NCBI GenBank assembly: GCA_016719295.1
Contig: JADKAF010000001.1
Coordinates: 2,418,001-2,482,000, forward strand
Source: Planctomycetota bacterium
Lineage (GTDB): Bacteria; Planctomycetota; UBA1135; JADKAF01
Direction of reading: 5' to 3'
DNA length: 64,000 nucleotides
In this document: piece after piece, positions 25,731-33,811 of the stretch
Layout of the letters: each line of letters starts with the position of its first letter
Numbering within the stretch: position 1 is the stretch's first letter
Position numbers and translations under genes: made by a program
Notes under the pieces: generated by a model
What the model was told of the DNA's origin: nothing
The model's input: only the letters and a program-made list of their open reading frames with translations
Databases searched by the model: none

Positions 25731-28270
25731 CAAGGTGTCCGCCGAGGCTGCGACGAGGGGTCGCTCTCGATCGACTCCGCGTCCGCCGCGCGCGGAACCC
25801 GCAACACGAGCGTGGTTCCCGTCGGTCCGGTCGAGCCCAGCTCGAGCTCCCCGCCCATCTCGCGAGCGATGCGCCGACAGATCGCGAGGCCGAGCCCGGT
25901 GCCCGTGGTCTTCGTGGAGAAGTAGGGCTCGAAGAGCCGCGGCTGGGCTTCGGGAGGGATCCCCGGTCCATCGTCGTGGATCGAGATACGCCAGAACCCC
26001 TGGTCGCCTTCGGCGATCTCGACGGTGATACAGCCAGCCGCGCGCTGGGCGCCCAGCAACGCCTGGAAGGCGTTGTCGATCAAGTTCAGGAAGACGCGCC
26101 GCAGCTCCTCGCGATCGGCCATCACGAAGCCGTCGAGCCCGCGGCGCTCGAGCCGCACGCGCCCGTCCTCGCTCATGCCGCGGAAGAGCTCGAGCACCTC
26201 GTCGACGATCTCGCCGCAGCGCAGGCGCTCGGGTCGACGCGACGGCGCGCCCGCGAAGCGCGCGAAGTCCGCCGCGATGCCTCGCAGCGAGTCGATCGAG
26301 CGCAGGATCGTCTCGACCGAGCGATCGAGGATCTCCGGGAACTGCTCCGGCTTCTCGTGGAACGCGCGCGGCAGGAGCTGCGTGGAGAGCCGCATCGGCG
26401 TCAGCGGGTTCTTGATCTCGTGCGCGATCTGGCGCGCCATCTCGCGCCAGGCCGCTTCCTTCTCGGCCGCGACGAGCCGCTCGCGCGCGCGACCGAGCGC
26501 GTCGGCCATCGCGTTGAAGGCGCGCCCGAGACGTCCCAGCTCGTCATTGCCGCGGATGGGCACGCGGGCGCTCAAGTCACCGTCGGCGAGCCGATTGGTG
26601 AAGAGGATCAGGTTGCGGATCGGCAGCGTCATCGCGCGCGAGACGAACACGATCGAGAGCACGCTCCAGATCGCCAGCAAGATCGCGCCCCCGAGCAGCA
26701 GGTTGCCCAGGAAGCGAACCGTGCGTCGCGTGTCCCCGTCGTCGATGCCGACACCGACGATCCAGCCGAAGCCGCCGCGCTCAGGCGACGCGGTGCGTCG
26801 GAACCCGGAGTGCTTGGGATTCCCGGGCGGATATTCGTAGGACGCGAATCCGCCTTCGGCCGAGGTCACGCGCTCGTGGAGCTCGCGCAGTTCGTGGTCG
26901 CGCGTGAGACGCGTATCGTAATTCGGCCGCACCGGCGGGTGCGCGCCAGAGCGCTCGCCCATGGGATCGGCGGGCCGGTGCCCGATGATCGTGTCCCCAT
27001 CGGAGGCGAACAGGAACGCGTAGCCCGATTCGTAGCGCTCGCCCTCGTGCAGCAGCTCGAACTCCTCCCCCACGCGATCGAGCAGATCCTCCTGCACGTG
27101 AGCCCAAGCCAACGCCAGCACCAGAACGCCCTCCGGCGCCTCCAGCGGATCTTCGCTCGCGCGCACGGGCACCGCGAAGCTCACGACGTAGTCGCGCACG
27201 TCGCGCGTCGAAGCGAGCTCGTGCGAGAGCTCGGGCAGAGCGCTGCCGAACGACGGCGCGGCGCGCACGACGCTCGCGGCGCCCAGCTCGCGGCGTTCTC
27301 GCGGAGGTGCACCCACGAGGCCGAGCTCGGCGGACCACGACCGCCCGACGAGCGCCGGCGCCGGCGGCTCTCCGGGTCGCGGCATCTGCCAAGGTGCGCC
27401 GAAGGCGATCCCGGTGGGATCGAGCGCCACCGCGCAGCGCAGGCGCCAGCCCGGGCCACCTGCGCTCGCCGCCTCGACCGCCTCGGCAGCGTCGATGGCC
27501 GGGGAAGCCGCCAGGCTCTCCAACAGCTCCTGCAGCCCGAGCGGAGGCGCGGCGATCCCGCGCCACCAGCGCTCGAGCTCAGGCGCTTCGCCGGCGTCCG
27601 CGAGACCGCCTTCGATCGCGCACATCCAAGAGCCACCGGCGGCCCTCGGCACGCTGGCGAGGAAGATGGCGCCGAGCTCGCGCCGCGCACGCTCCTCCTC
27701 TAAGAGCAGCGGCTCGCGTCGGCGATCGAGGCGCGCCACGCCGGAGATCCACTCCTCGCCTTCCGCGCCGCGATCCGCCGACGCGAGCTCCAGCGCCGCG
27801 CGAAACCAGGGCTCGAACGCCGCGTTGCAGCTCGCGCTGCGCGCGAACGCCGCGCGCGCGCGCCCGTCGTCGCGAGACCCGGCAGCACCAGCCAGGATCC
27901 GGCCGGAAGAGTGGACCAGCGCCGCGAACGAGTAGATACCGCGATCGCGGAGCTGCGCTTCGAACGCGGCGGAGAGCTCGTCTCCCACCGGGCCCCAAAC
28001 CTCGCGCGGCGCGACGCCGTAGGCGCTTAGGAGGTCCCGGCAGCGCGGGTCGCGCGCCAGCGCGCGCGCATCGACCGAGCCGTGCTCCAGGCTCTGATCC
28101 AGCTGGCGCGCCAGCTCCTCGGCGCGAGCGGTGAGGAAGTAGCGCACCACGTCGCCGATCAAGCGGTCTTCGACCTGCCCGCGCAGGAGAAGCGCGTAGG
28201 CCATGAGCCCGATGACGAGCGGGATCGCGATCGCCGCGATCAGCTTGAAAGAGAGGCGGCGGATCCCCAC
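25730..28270 (-). CDS. Membrane sensor histidine kinase (NtrY-like)
   Basis: A protein of about 846 residues from GTG 28270; further upstream starts exist in an uninterrupted but non-coding-looking frame. Order: TM1 (KLIAAIAIPLVIGLMAYALL), a large extracytoplasmic sensor region of about 400 residues that looks like a double-Cache domain, TM2 (LGNLLLGGAILLAIWSVLSI), HAMP, a HisKA segment with His617 in AHEIKNPLTPMRL, and an ATPase domain with N-box NLIDNAFQALL, then DDGPGIP and TGTGLGLAICRRI. The kinase probably phosphorylates a response regulator. None is adjacent, so it is an orphan sensor here. Confidence 0.9.
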   Translation of the reverse strand: MGIRRLSFKLIAAIAIPLVIGLMAYALLLRGQVEDRLIGDVVRYFLTARAEELARQLDQSLEHGSVDARALARDPRCRDLLSAYGVAPREVWGPVGDELSAAFEAQLRDRGIYSFAALVHSSGRILAGAAGSRDDGRARAAFARSASCNAAFEPWFRAALELASADRGAEGEEWISGVARLDRRREPLLLEEERARRELGAIFLASVPRAAGGSWMCAIEGGLADAGEAPELERWWRGIAAPPLGLQELLESLAASPAIDAAEAVEAASAGGPGWRLRCAVALDPTGIAFGAPWQMPRPGEPPAPALVGRSWSAELGLVGAPPRERRELGAASVVRAAPSFGSALPELSHELASTRDVRDYVVSFAVPVRASEDPLEAPEGVLVLALAWAHVQEDLLDRVGEEFELLHEGERYESGYAFLFASDGDTIIGHRPADPMGERSGAHPPVRPNYDTRLTRDHELRELHERVTSAEGGFASYEYPPGNPKHSGFRRTASPERGGFGWIVGVGIDDGDTRRTVRFLGNLLLGGAILLAIWSVLSIVFVSRAMTLPIRNLILFTNRLADGDLSARVPIRGNDELGRLGRAFNAMADALGRARERLVAAEKEAAWREMARQIAHEIKNPLTPMRLSTQLLPRAFHEKPEQFPEILDRSVETILRSIDSLRGIAADFARFAGAPSRRPERLRCGEIVDEVLELFRGMSEDGRVRLERRGLDGFVMADREELRRVFLNLIDNAFQALLGAQRAAGCITVEIAEGDQGFWRISIHDDGPGIPPEAQPRLFEPYFSTKTTGTGLGLAICRRIAREMGGELELGSTGPTGTTLVLRVPRAADAESIESDPSSQPRRTP

Positions 28271-28721
28271 GGTGGACGAGCGCGGTAGGCGCGGACCGGC
28301 GCCATTGTGCCCGGCCACGCCAGTGACGCCACAGCGAAGCCGCAGGTGGAGGCGGGAAGGCGAAGAGAAAAAGAAAAGCGCGGTTACCCGCCCTTGCGCG
28401 GCGGTAGGGACGGGCGCTCGCGCGGAAGCGACGAGCACGACGCGCGCCGCCGAGCGTTCCGGCCCTCCGCAGCGCGCCGTCCGCGGAACAACGAAGTGGC
28501 GATCCGGGCAACTCGCAACGGAATCGGATCCAGGGGGCGCGAGACCCGGGTCGCCGCTTTTCTCCATGCCTGCGGAAGGGATGGGAGCGGCCCCGCGAAG
28601 GGATCGGCGCGAGCCAAGGCCGCGTCGTGCCGCAGCGGATCTCGATCGCGCGGCTTGGATGCGCGCGGCGCTGCGAAGCCTGAGCTTCGGAGCTCGAAGT
28701 CCACGGCGCCTTCGAGCGAGC

Positions 28722-28891
28722 GGGGCGGAGCAGAAGTTCGCGTCGTCAGTTCTCGGCGTTGCGGCGCTGCGAGCTTCGTGGCGCCAGAGAGGCCAGCACG
28801 GCTCGGCAGGTCCCGAACCTGCAGTCGTCGTCGCTCCTCGCACCAAGCGCCGACCCGCCGGAACGTTCCTGGCGAACTTCTGCCCCGCCCC
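28722..28891. repeat. 170-bp element bounded by 20-bp inverted repeats
   Basis: The left arm 28722-28741 and the reverse complement of 28872-28891 match at 19 of 20 positions (core GCAGAAGTTCGC). Similarity continues inward in a degenerate way, and an inner hairpin GCAGGT/ACCTGC sits at 28806-28822. The layout fits a MITE-like element or a long structured RNA. No target-site duplication is evident and there is no second copy in the window. Confidence 0.6.
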
Positions 28892-28893
28892 AC

Positions 28894-28899
28894 TAGATT
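28894..28899 (+). promoter_or_regulatory. Candidate -10 element for a leaderless GT9 mRNA
   Basis: TAGATT is followed by six bases and then GTG 28906, so transcription would begin at or next to the start codon. CTGGCG lies 19 nt upstream. The gene at 33812 has the same arrangement. Confidence 0.45.
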
Positions 28900-28905
28900 G
28901 CCCGC

Positions 28906-29985
28906 GTGTCCGCCACCGCGCAGACCTTCGCGATCGTTCGCCTCTCCGCCCTGGGCGATCTGCTGCACGCGTTGCCTGCGGCCTTCGATCTGCGCACGGC
29001 GCGACCGGACGCGCGCTTGATCTGGATCGCACAACGCGAGTGGGCGCCCGTCCTCGAAGGCGTGCCCTGGCTCGACGGGATCGCGAGCTTCGAGCGCCGC
29101 GGTGGATGGCGCGCCTGGCGCGAGCTGCGAGCCGGCTTGCACCGCAGCCCGATCGACGTCGCGCTCGACCTACAGGGCAACTGGAAGAGCGCCGGCGTGG
29201 CGCTCGCCAGTGGTGCGCGCGAACGCTGGGGCCTCGCGCGCGAAGACCGGCGCGAGCCCGCCCTCGGCTGGCTCTACCACCGCGTCGCGGAGCGCAGCGA
29301 GAGACCTCACGCGATCGATCGCGCGCGCGGGGCCATCGCGAGCTGGCTCGGCGTCGCGCCTCCTCGTGCCCTTCCCGACTGGGAGAGGCTGCTGCCCAAC
29401 CATGCAGCCGAGCGCGAGAGCGCCGCAGCGCTGGTCGCGGAGCTCGACCTCCAGGGCTCTGCGCCATTGGCGTTGCTCCTCCCCACGCAGCGCCCCGATC
29501 CGCGCGCCTGGCCAAGCGCTTCGTGGGCCGAGCTCGCGCGGCAGCTCTCCCTGGCCGGCGTCGCTCCTCTCGTGATCAGCGGTCCAGCCGAAGCGGCGCT
29601 CGGCGAGGCGCTCGAGCGCGAGCTCCGCACCGGACCGCGCGGCGGCGAGCGCGTCCGGCACTTGGTGGGACAGCGAGGCGTGCGCGCGGCCATCGCACTG
29701 TTCCGCGCGCTGCGCGAGCGCACGATCGGAGCGGTCGCGAGCGACGGCGGCGCCCTGCATCTCGCCGTGGTGGCGGGACTCCCCGTCGTGGCGCTCGCCG
29801 GACCGCAAGAACCCCGGCGCACGGGTCCGCACGGCCCGCATCACCTCATGCGGACGGCCGCGCGCGAGCTCGAGTGCCGCCCCTGCCTCGCGCGCCGCTG
29901 CCGGCTCCCTGCCGGACCCCTCTGCCTCGACGAGCTCTCGGCAGCTGAGGTGGTCGACGCGGTGCTGGCGCTCGCGCGACGCTGA
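28906..29985 (+). CDS. Glycosyltransferase family 9 (heptosyltransferase-like)
   Basis: A 359-residue cytoplasmic GT-B enzyme. The N-terminus (FAIVRLSALGDLLHALP) is the classic ADP-heptose:LPS heptosyltransferase start, and VASDGGALHLAVVAGLPVVAL near the C-terminus is the donor-binding site. A Cys pair in ELECRPCLARRCRLPAGPLC matches the C-terminal cluster of WaaF/WaaQ-type enzymes. It likely adds heptose or a related sugar to an LPS core. Start GTG 28906 has no Shine-Dalgarno and may be read as leaderless mRNA. Confidence 0.9.
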   Translation: MSATAQTFAIVRLSALGDLLHALPAAFDLRTARPDARLIWIAQREWAPVLEGVPWLDGIASFERRGGWRAWRELRAGLHRSPIDVALDLQGNWKSAGVALASGARERWGLAREDRREPALGWLYHRVAERSERPHAIDRARGAIASWLGVAPPRALPDWERLLPNHAAERESAAALVAELDLQGSAPLALLLPTQRPDPRAWPSASWAELARQLSLAGVAPLVISGPAEAALGEALERELRTGPRGGERVRHLVGQRGVRAAIALFRALRERTIGAVASDGGALHLAVVAGLPVVALAGPQEPRRTGPHGPHHLMRTAARELECRPCLARRCRLPAGPLCLDELSAAEVVDAVLALARR

Positions 29986-30028
29986 GCTTTGCCGTGGGAA
30001 CGCTCGCGGTCGCGCCGCGAAAGCGGGA

Positions 30029-31522
30029 TCAGCTCCCGCTGGCGCCTTCCTCGCCTAGCCCTTCTTCCGAGAGATCCTTCGGCACACGGCCTTGGTCCGG
30101 CAGGGCCGGCACCATCGTCGGCGCGATCCCGAGCTGCACTTCCACTTGCCGCAGACGCTCGAAGGTATCGCGATAGGACGGGAGGTCGATCAGGAGATCG
30201 CGGTAGAGAGCGCGCGCCTCGGCGAGCTGCCCCTCTTCTTCCATGCGCCGCGCTTCGTCGTAGAGCCCCGGGGCGAGGCTGAGGCGCTGACGCAGGTCCA
30301 TCAGCGCGCGCTGCGAGCGCGCGAAAGTGAACCAGATCTCGGGCTTGCGCATGAACTCCTGCGGATCGAAGGCCGAGTCCAGCAGATAGCGCTTCTCGCG
30401 CGGGATCCGCTCCAGCTGGGTGCTGGCGAGCAGGGACGGATCGCCCTGCACGACCTCGACGATCTCGAAGAAGCGCGTCACGGCCTGATCGTAGCGGCCC
30501 TCGAACTAGAGCTTGCGGCCCTCGAGGTAGCGCGCGAGAAGCTCGTAGCTCAGGAGCTTCCGTGCTTCGGCGTCGAAGTCCGCGCCCTGGCGCTGCGTGA
30601 GCAAGCGGCCGCGCTCGAGCAGGCGCTTCGACTCCTCGAAGTCGCTGCGCGAGCGGGCACGCCGGGCTTTCTCGAGCAGATCCGTGGCTTCCGCCTCATG
30701 GCTCATCTCGCGGAGGAGCTCTTCGCCGAGCTCGTATCCAGGATGGCGCTCGAGGAGCAAGCGCAGCCCCGCGGCCGCCGCGTGCCAACGCCGCGAGTCG
30801 ATCAGCGTGCGGATGACGCCCATCCGCAAGTCGAGGATCGGCTGATCGAGCTGGGAGAGCCGGCGCGCGGCGCCTTCGTGCGTCTCGTCGAATTCGCGCG
30901 TGCGCTCGAAGTGCCAGCGCGCGACGCGCACTTCGTTGGCGTTGAGGTCGCGATTGCCTTGCTCGTAGTAGCGCTGCGCCTTGCTGCGATCCCACTCCGC
31001 GAGCGTGCGCACCTCGTTCAGCGCTTCCTGCGCCTCGGCGTCCCCAGGCCAGAGACGATCGGCCTCGAGCAGCAGCGCCTCCGCGGCGACGAAGTCGCTC
31101 TCCGCGGACTTCTCGAGAGCCTGATCGACCAGCACATCCGCGAGGTCGCGCCGCACCTTGAGAACCCAGCGGCGCACGCCCTCGTCCTCCGGGCGCAGCG
31201 CCAGCGCCTGGCGGAAGATCTCGAGCGCCTCTTCGAACTTGCCCTCCAGGTAGAGCCGGCGGCCGTCCTCGACGGCCGTCGCCAGGCGCGCGTTCAACAG
31301 GCGGGTCGAGAGGGCTTCGCCGTCCTCGCCGCTGCGCTCGGCCTCCAGGTAGTGGCCCAGCGCCCCGCTGAAGTCGCCGTCGGCATACGCGGCATCGCCG
31401 CGATCCAACGCGCGCTGGCCCGCGCTGCACGCGGCGAGGAGGAGGCAGAGCGCGGACGCCGCGGTGCCCGCGAGGACGGCGGAGAGGCGGCCTTCGAGGC
31501 GCGGGTGTGCAGAGAACGGCAT
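30029..31522 (-). pseudogene. TPR lipoprotein interrupted by one in-frame TAG
   Basis: Two ORFs lie in the same frame and are separated only by TAG at 30508-30506. The upstream part (31522-30506, 338 aa) has a lipobox (ALCLLLAAC) and TPR helices such as GDAAYADGDFSGALGHYLEA. The downstream part (30505-30029) resumes with FEGRYDQAVTRFFEIVEV, a further TPR helix. At the stop the sequence reads GRKL-stop-FEGRYDQA, where TPRs usually have Tyr or another aromatic residue. A one-base change (TAC or TAT to TAG) or a base-call error explains it. Read through, the protein has about 496 residues. TAG is a normal stop elsewhere (iscA). If the stop is real, the 338-residue form may still work. Confidence 0.75.
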
Positions 31523-31657
31523 CGTGCGGTCTCGAGCTCGCGGAAGGGGCGAGGTGAAAGCCTCGCAAGGGGAGCCAAAAAAACGGAGCCCGGGCTGGCC
31601 TGGGGGCCCGCCCGGAACGAGCCTGGGTTGACGGGGTGGGCGGGGCCCGCCTTCCCT

Positions 31658-31680
31658 GCCGGGCAGAAAGTCTGCCTGGC
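31658..31680. repeat. 10-bp inverted repeat in a divergent promoter region
   Basis: GCCGGGCAGA and TCTGCCTGGC pair over ten positions (one GT) around AAG. It lies about midway between the divergent TPR lipoprotein and methyltransferase starts. It could be an operator or a leader hairpin. Confidence 0.45.
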
Positions 31681-31721
31681 CCGACCGAGAGATCAAGCAC
31701 GACAGCTCCGACCTTCCGCGC

Positions 31722-32537
31722 ATGGCTGCCCGTTCCCGCAACGAGTCCTTCCACGATCGCTGGGCCGGTCGCTACGACGCGGCCTATGAAGACGACCCCT
31801 ACTGGCGCTTCTACCGGACCATCACCTGGAACCACCTGAAGCCGCATCTCCCCCGCTCGCAGCCGGCCCGCGTCCTCGACCTGGGCTGCGGCACGGGCGA
31901 GTGGGGCATCAAGCTGCTGCGCTCCGGCTTCGAGGTCAGCTTCGTCGATCTCTCGCAAGCGATGCTCGACCAGGCCGCGCGCAAGGTCGACGAGCTCGGC
32001 CTCGCGGCGAAGGCGACGTTCGCGAAGGCGGAGATCTCCGCCCTCGAGGGCTTGGAGGACGGCGCCTACGCCTTCGCCACGGCCCAGGGTGATCCCCTCT
32101 CGATGACCCCCGACCCTCGTGCGGCGTTGCGCCGGATCGGCGCGCTCCTCGCTCCCGGCGCCTGCCTCGTCGCCTCCGTCGATGCGCGCGCCGGTCAGGT
32201 CGACGCGTACTTCGAGCACAGCGATTGGGAGGGCTTTCAGCAGCTCGTCGATCGCGGCCGGAGCGAGTTCCTCACGCGCCGGCGCGAGGAGCGCTTCGAG
32301 ACGCACGCGTTCGAGCTCGAGGAGCTGGAGCAGCTCTGCCGCAAGGCCGGCCTGGAGTGGGTCGACGGCATCGGCAAGCTGGTGCTGCCGCTGCGGCGCT
32401 ATCCCGAGTGGCTCGCGGACGAGAAGCGCTTCCGCGAGCTCGTGCGCCGCGAGGAGAGCCTCCACCGCAAAGCGAGCTGGATCGGGCGCGCGAGCCATCT
32501 GCAGTTCGTGGCGCGGCGACCGCGGGGCGAAGCGTGA
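31722..32537 (+). CDS. Class I SAM-dependent methyltransferase
   Basis: A 271-residue cytoplasmic protein. The SAM-binding motif I is VLDLGCGTGEWG (about residues 50-61), followed by VSFVDLSQAMLDQA with the acidic residue that holds the ribose. The rest is the usual mixed fold with a helical C-terminus. The substrate is unknown. The N-terminal YDAAYEDDPYWRFYRTITW resembles small-molecule methyltransferases. It diverges from the TPR lipoprotein and converges with the LptF/G-type gene. Confidence 0.85.
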   Translation: MAARSRNESFHDRWAGRYDAAYEDDPYWRFYRTITWNHLKPHLPRSQPARVLDLGCGTGEWGIKLLRSGFEVSFVDLSQAMLDQAARKVDELGLAAKATFAKAEISALEGLEDGAYAFATAQGDPLSMTPDPRAALRRIGALLAPGACLVASVDARAGQVDAYFEHSDWEGFQQLVDRGRSEFLTRRREERFETHAFELEELEQLCRKAGLEWVDGIGKLVLPLRRYPEWLADEKRFRELVRREESLHRKASWIGRASHLQFVARRPRGEA

Positions 32538-32541
32538 GCGC

Positions 32542-33717
32542 TCAGGTGCGCATCGCGGCGTAGCGCGCGCAGCCCAGGCTCCCGAAGAACGCGAGAGGGC
32601 CGAAGCACGCGATCATCGCGTGCAGCACGCGCTGCGTGCCGAAGTCCCGGCAGATGAGGTCCGCGACGAAGAACGCGATGCAGGCGAGCAAGGCGCCGAA
32701 GACACCGTCGCTGCCGCCGCGCTCGAGGCGCACGCAGCCGGGCAGGCCGAGCAGCAGGAGCGCGAGGCCCGCGAGCGGGAACGAGGTGCCGTAGAGCGCC
32801 AGCGTCTCTAGTCGTGGATCCTCCGGATAGAACGTGCGCAAGCGCCGCACCTGCCCCATCGACAGGGCCACCGGATCCTCCGCCAGACGATCGAGAGCCA
32901 CGAGATCGTCGGGCCGGAAGCGCACGCGCCAGAGCCGCGCGACGCCTTCCGGTAGATCGCCGCCGATCAGCTCGGGCACGGGGAGCGACTCCTCCCCCGG
33001 CTCCAGCTTCTGATGGATGCGCACGGGTATGCCCTCGCCGTTCTCCTCGTCGGGCGGGCTCCCGAGGAGCCGCCAGACGCCGCGCGCTCCGCTGGTCGTC
33101 TCGAAACGCGCGTGAGGCGCGAAGAGCGTGAGCTCCTTCCCCTTCTCGTCGTGGCGGCTGACGGTGAGCCCTTCGATCTCGCGCGCGACGGGATCGAAGC
33201 GCTCGAAGCCGACGAAGAGGTCGGGCTGGTCGCGGAACCAGCGCTTCTCGATGTGGTAGTCCGCGATGCCGCGCGTGACGCGCGCTTCCACGCGGTCCTT
33301 CGCCGCGAGCAGCGGCTCGAGCAGCGTCTCTCGCAGGCCGATCATCGCGGCGCAGGCGAGCAGTCCTCCGAGCAAGGCAGGGAGCAGCAGGCGCTGGAGC
33401 GAGCGCCCCGCGCCGAGCACGGGCGCGAGCTCGTGCGAGCGCCGCAGCGAGAGCGCCGTGAAGAGGCCGGCGAAGAAGGTCACGAACGGCCCCATCGCCA
33501 GGAAGATGAGCGGGATCTGCAGCAGGAAGTAGAAGAGGAGCTGCAGGAGGAATCCGTCTTCCTCGCCGCGCTGCGCCAAGTCCTCCTGCGACTGCAGGAA
33601 ATCGTCGAGCTGCCCCAGGCTCGTGCTCACGAGCATCAAGCCCACGATGAAGAGCAGAGCGACGGCGTAGCTCGAGGCGAAGCTGCGCAGCACGTAGCGG
33701 TCGAGGCGATCGAGCAT
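32542..33717 (-). CDS. LptF/LptG-family LPS export permease
   Basis: A 391-residue YjgP/YjgQ-family protein. It has three N-terminal membrane helices (VALLFIVGLMLVSTSLGQLDD, LLQIPLIFLAMGPFVTFFAG), a large periplasmic beta-jellyroll region, and three C-terminal helices. LptF and LptG form the inner-membrane half of the LptBFG transporter that extracts lipopolysaccharide. Only one such gene is here, so F and G cannot be separated. ATG 33717 has AGGAA six bases upstream. It is divergent from the envelope operon starting at 33812. Confidence 0.88.
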   Translation of the reverse strand: MLDRLDRYVLRSFASSYAVALLFIVGLMLVSTSLGQLDDFLQSQEDLAQRGEEDGFLLQLLFYFLLQIPLIFLAMGPFVTFFAGLFTALSLRRSHELAPVLGAGRSLQRLLLPALLGGLLACAAMIGLRETLLEPLLAAKDRVEARVTRGIADYHIEKRWFRDQPDLFVGFERFDPVAREIEGLTVSRHDEKGKELTLFAPHARFETTSGARGVWRLLGSPPDEENGEGIPVRIHQKLEPGEESLPVPELIGGDLPEGVARLWRVRFRPDDLVALDRLAEDPVALSMGQVRRLRTFYPEDPRLETLALYGTSFPLAGLALLLLGLPGCVRLERGGSDGVFGALLACIAFFVADLICRDFGTQRVLHAMIACFGPLAFFGSLGCARYAAMRT

Positions 33718-33799
33718 GCCGGATTCCTGGGAGGCACAGAGCATGCCTTCCACCGCGGCCGAGGAAAAGCGTGGCTGGGCCGCGCCGCGGCGCAGCGGT

Positions 33800-33805
33800 T
33801 AGTCT
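33800..33805 (+). promoter_or_regulatory. Candidate -10 element for a leaderless envelope-operon mRNA
   Basis: TAGTCT is followed by six bases and then GTG 33812, exactly the spacing of the GT9 gene at 28906. CTGGGC lies 19 nt upstream. Confidence 0.4.
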
Positions 33806-33811
33806 GCGGGA

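Larger units (their letters stand above)
28271..28905. other. 635-bp gap between sensor kinase and GT9 genes
   Basis: Long ORFs cross this gap on both strands, but their residue composition looks like GC-rich shadow sequence. The only structured content I see is the inverted-repeat element at 28722-28891 and the -10-like TAGATT at 28894. A promoter for the kinase is expected here but was not identified. Confidence 0.5.

Noticed and set aside
28384..29142. 252-residue minus-strand ORF in the gap before the GT9 gene
   Set aside because: It overlaps the GT9 start antisense, has no recognisable domain, and its residue use is shadow-like.
31577..31610. Second minus-strand intrinsic terminator (A7 tract with CGGGC/GCCCG)
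   Set aside because: The stem is only five bases with a ten-base loop and lies seven bases from the T-run; too weak to call.
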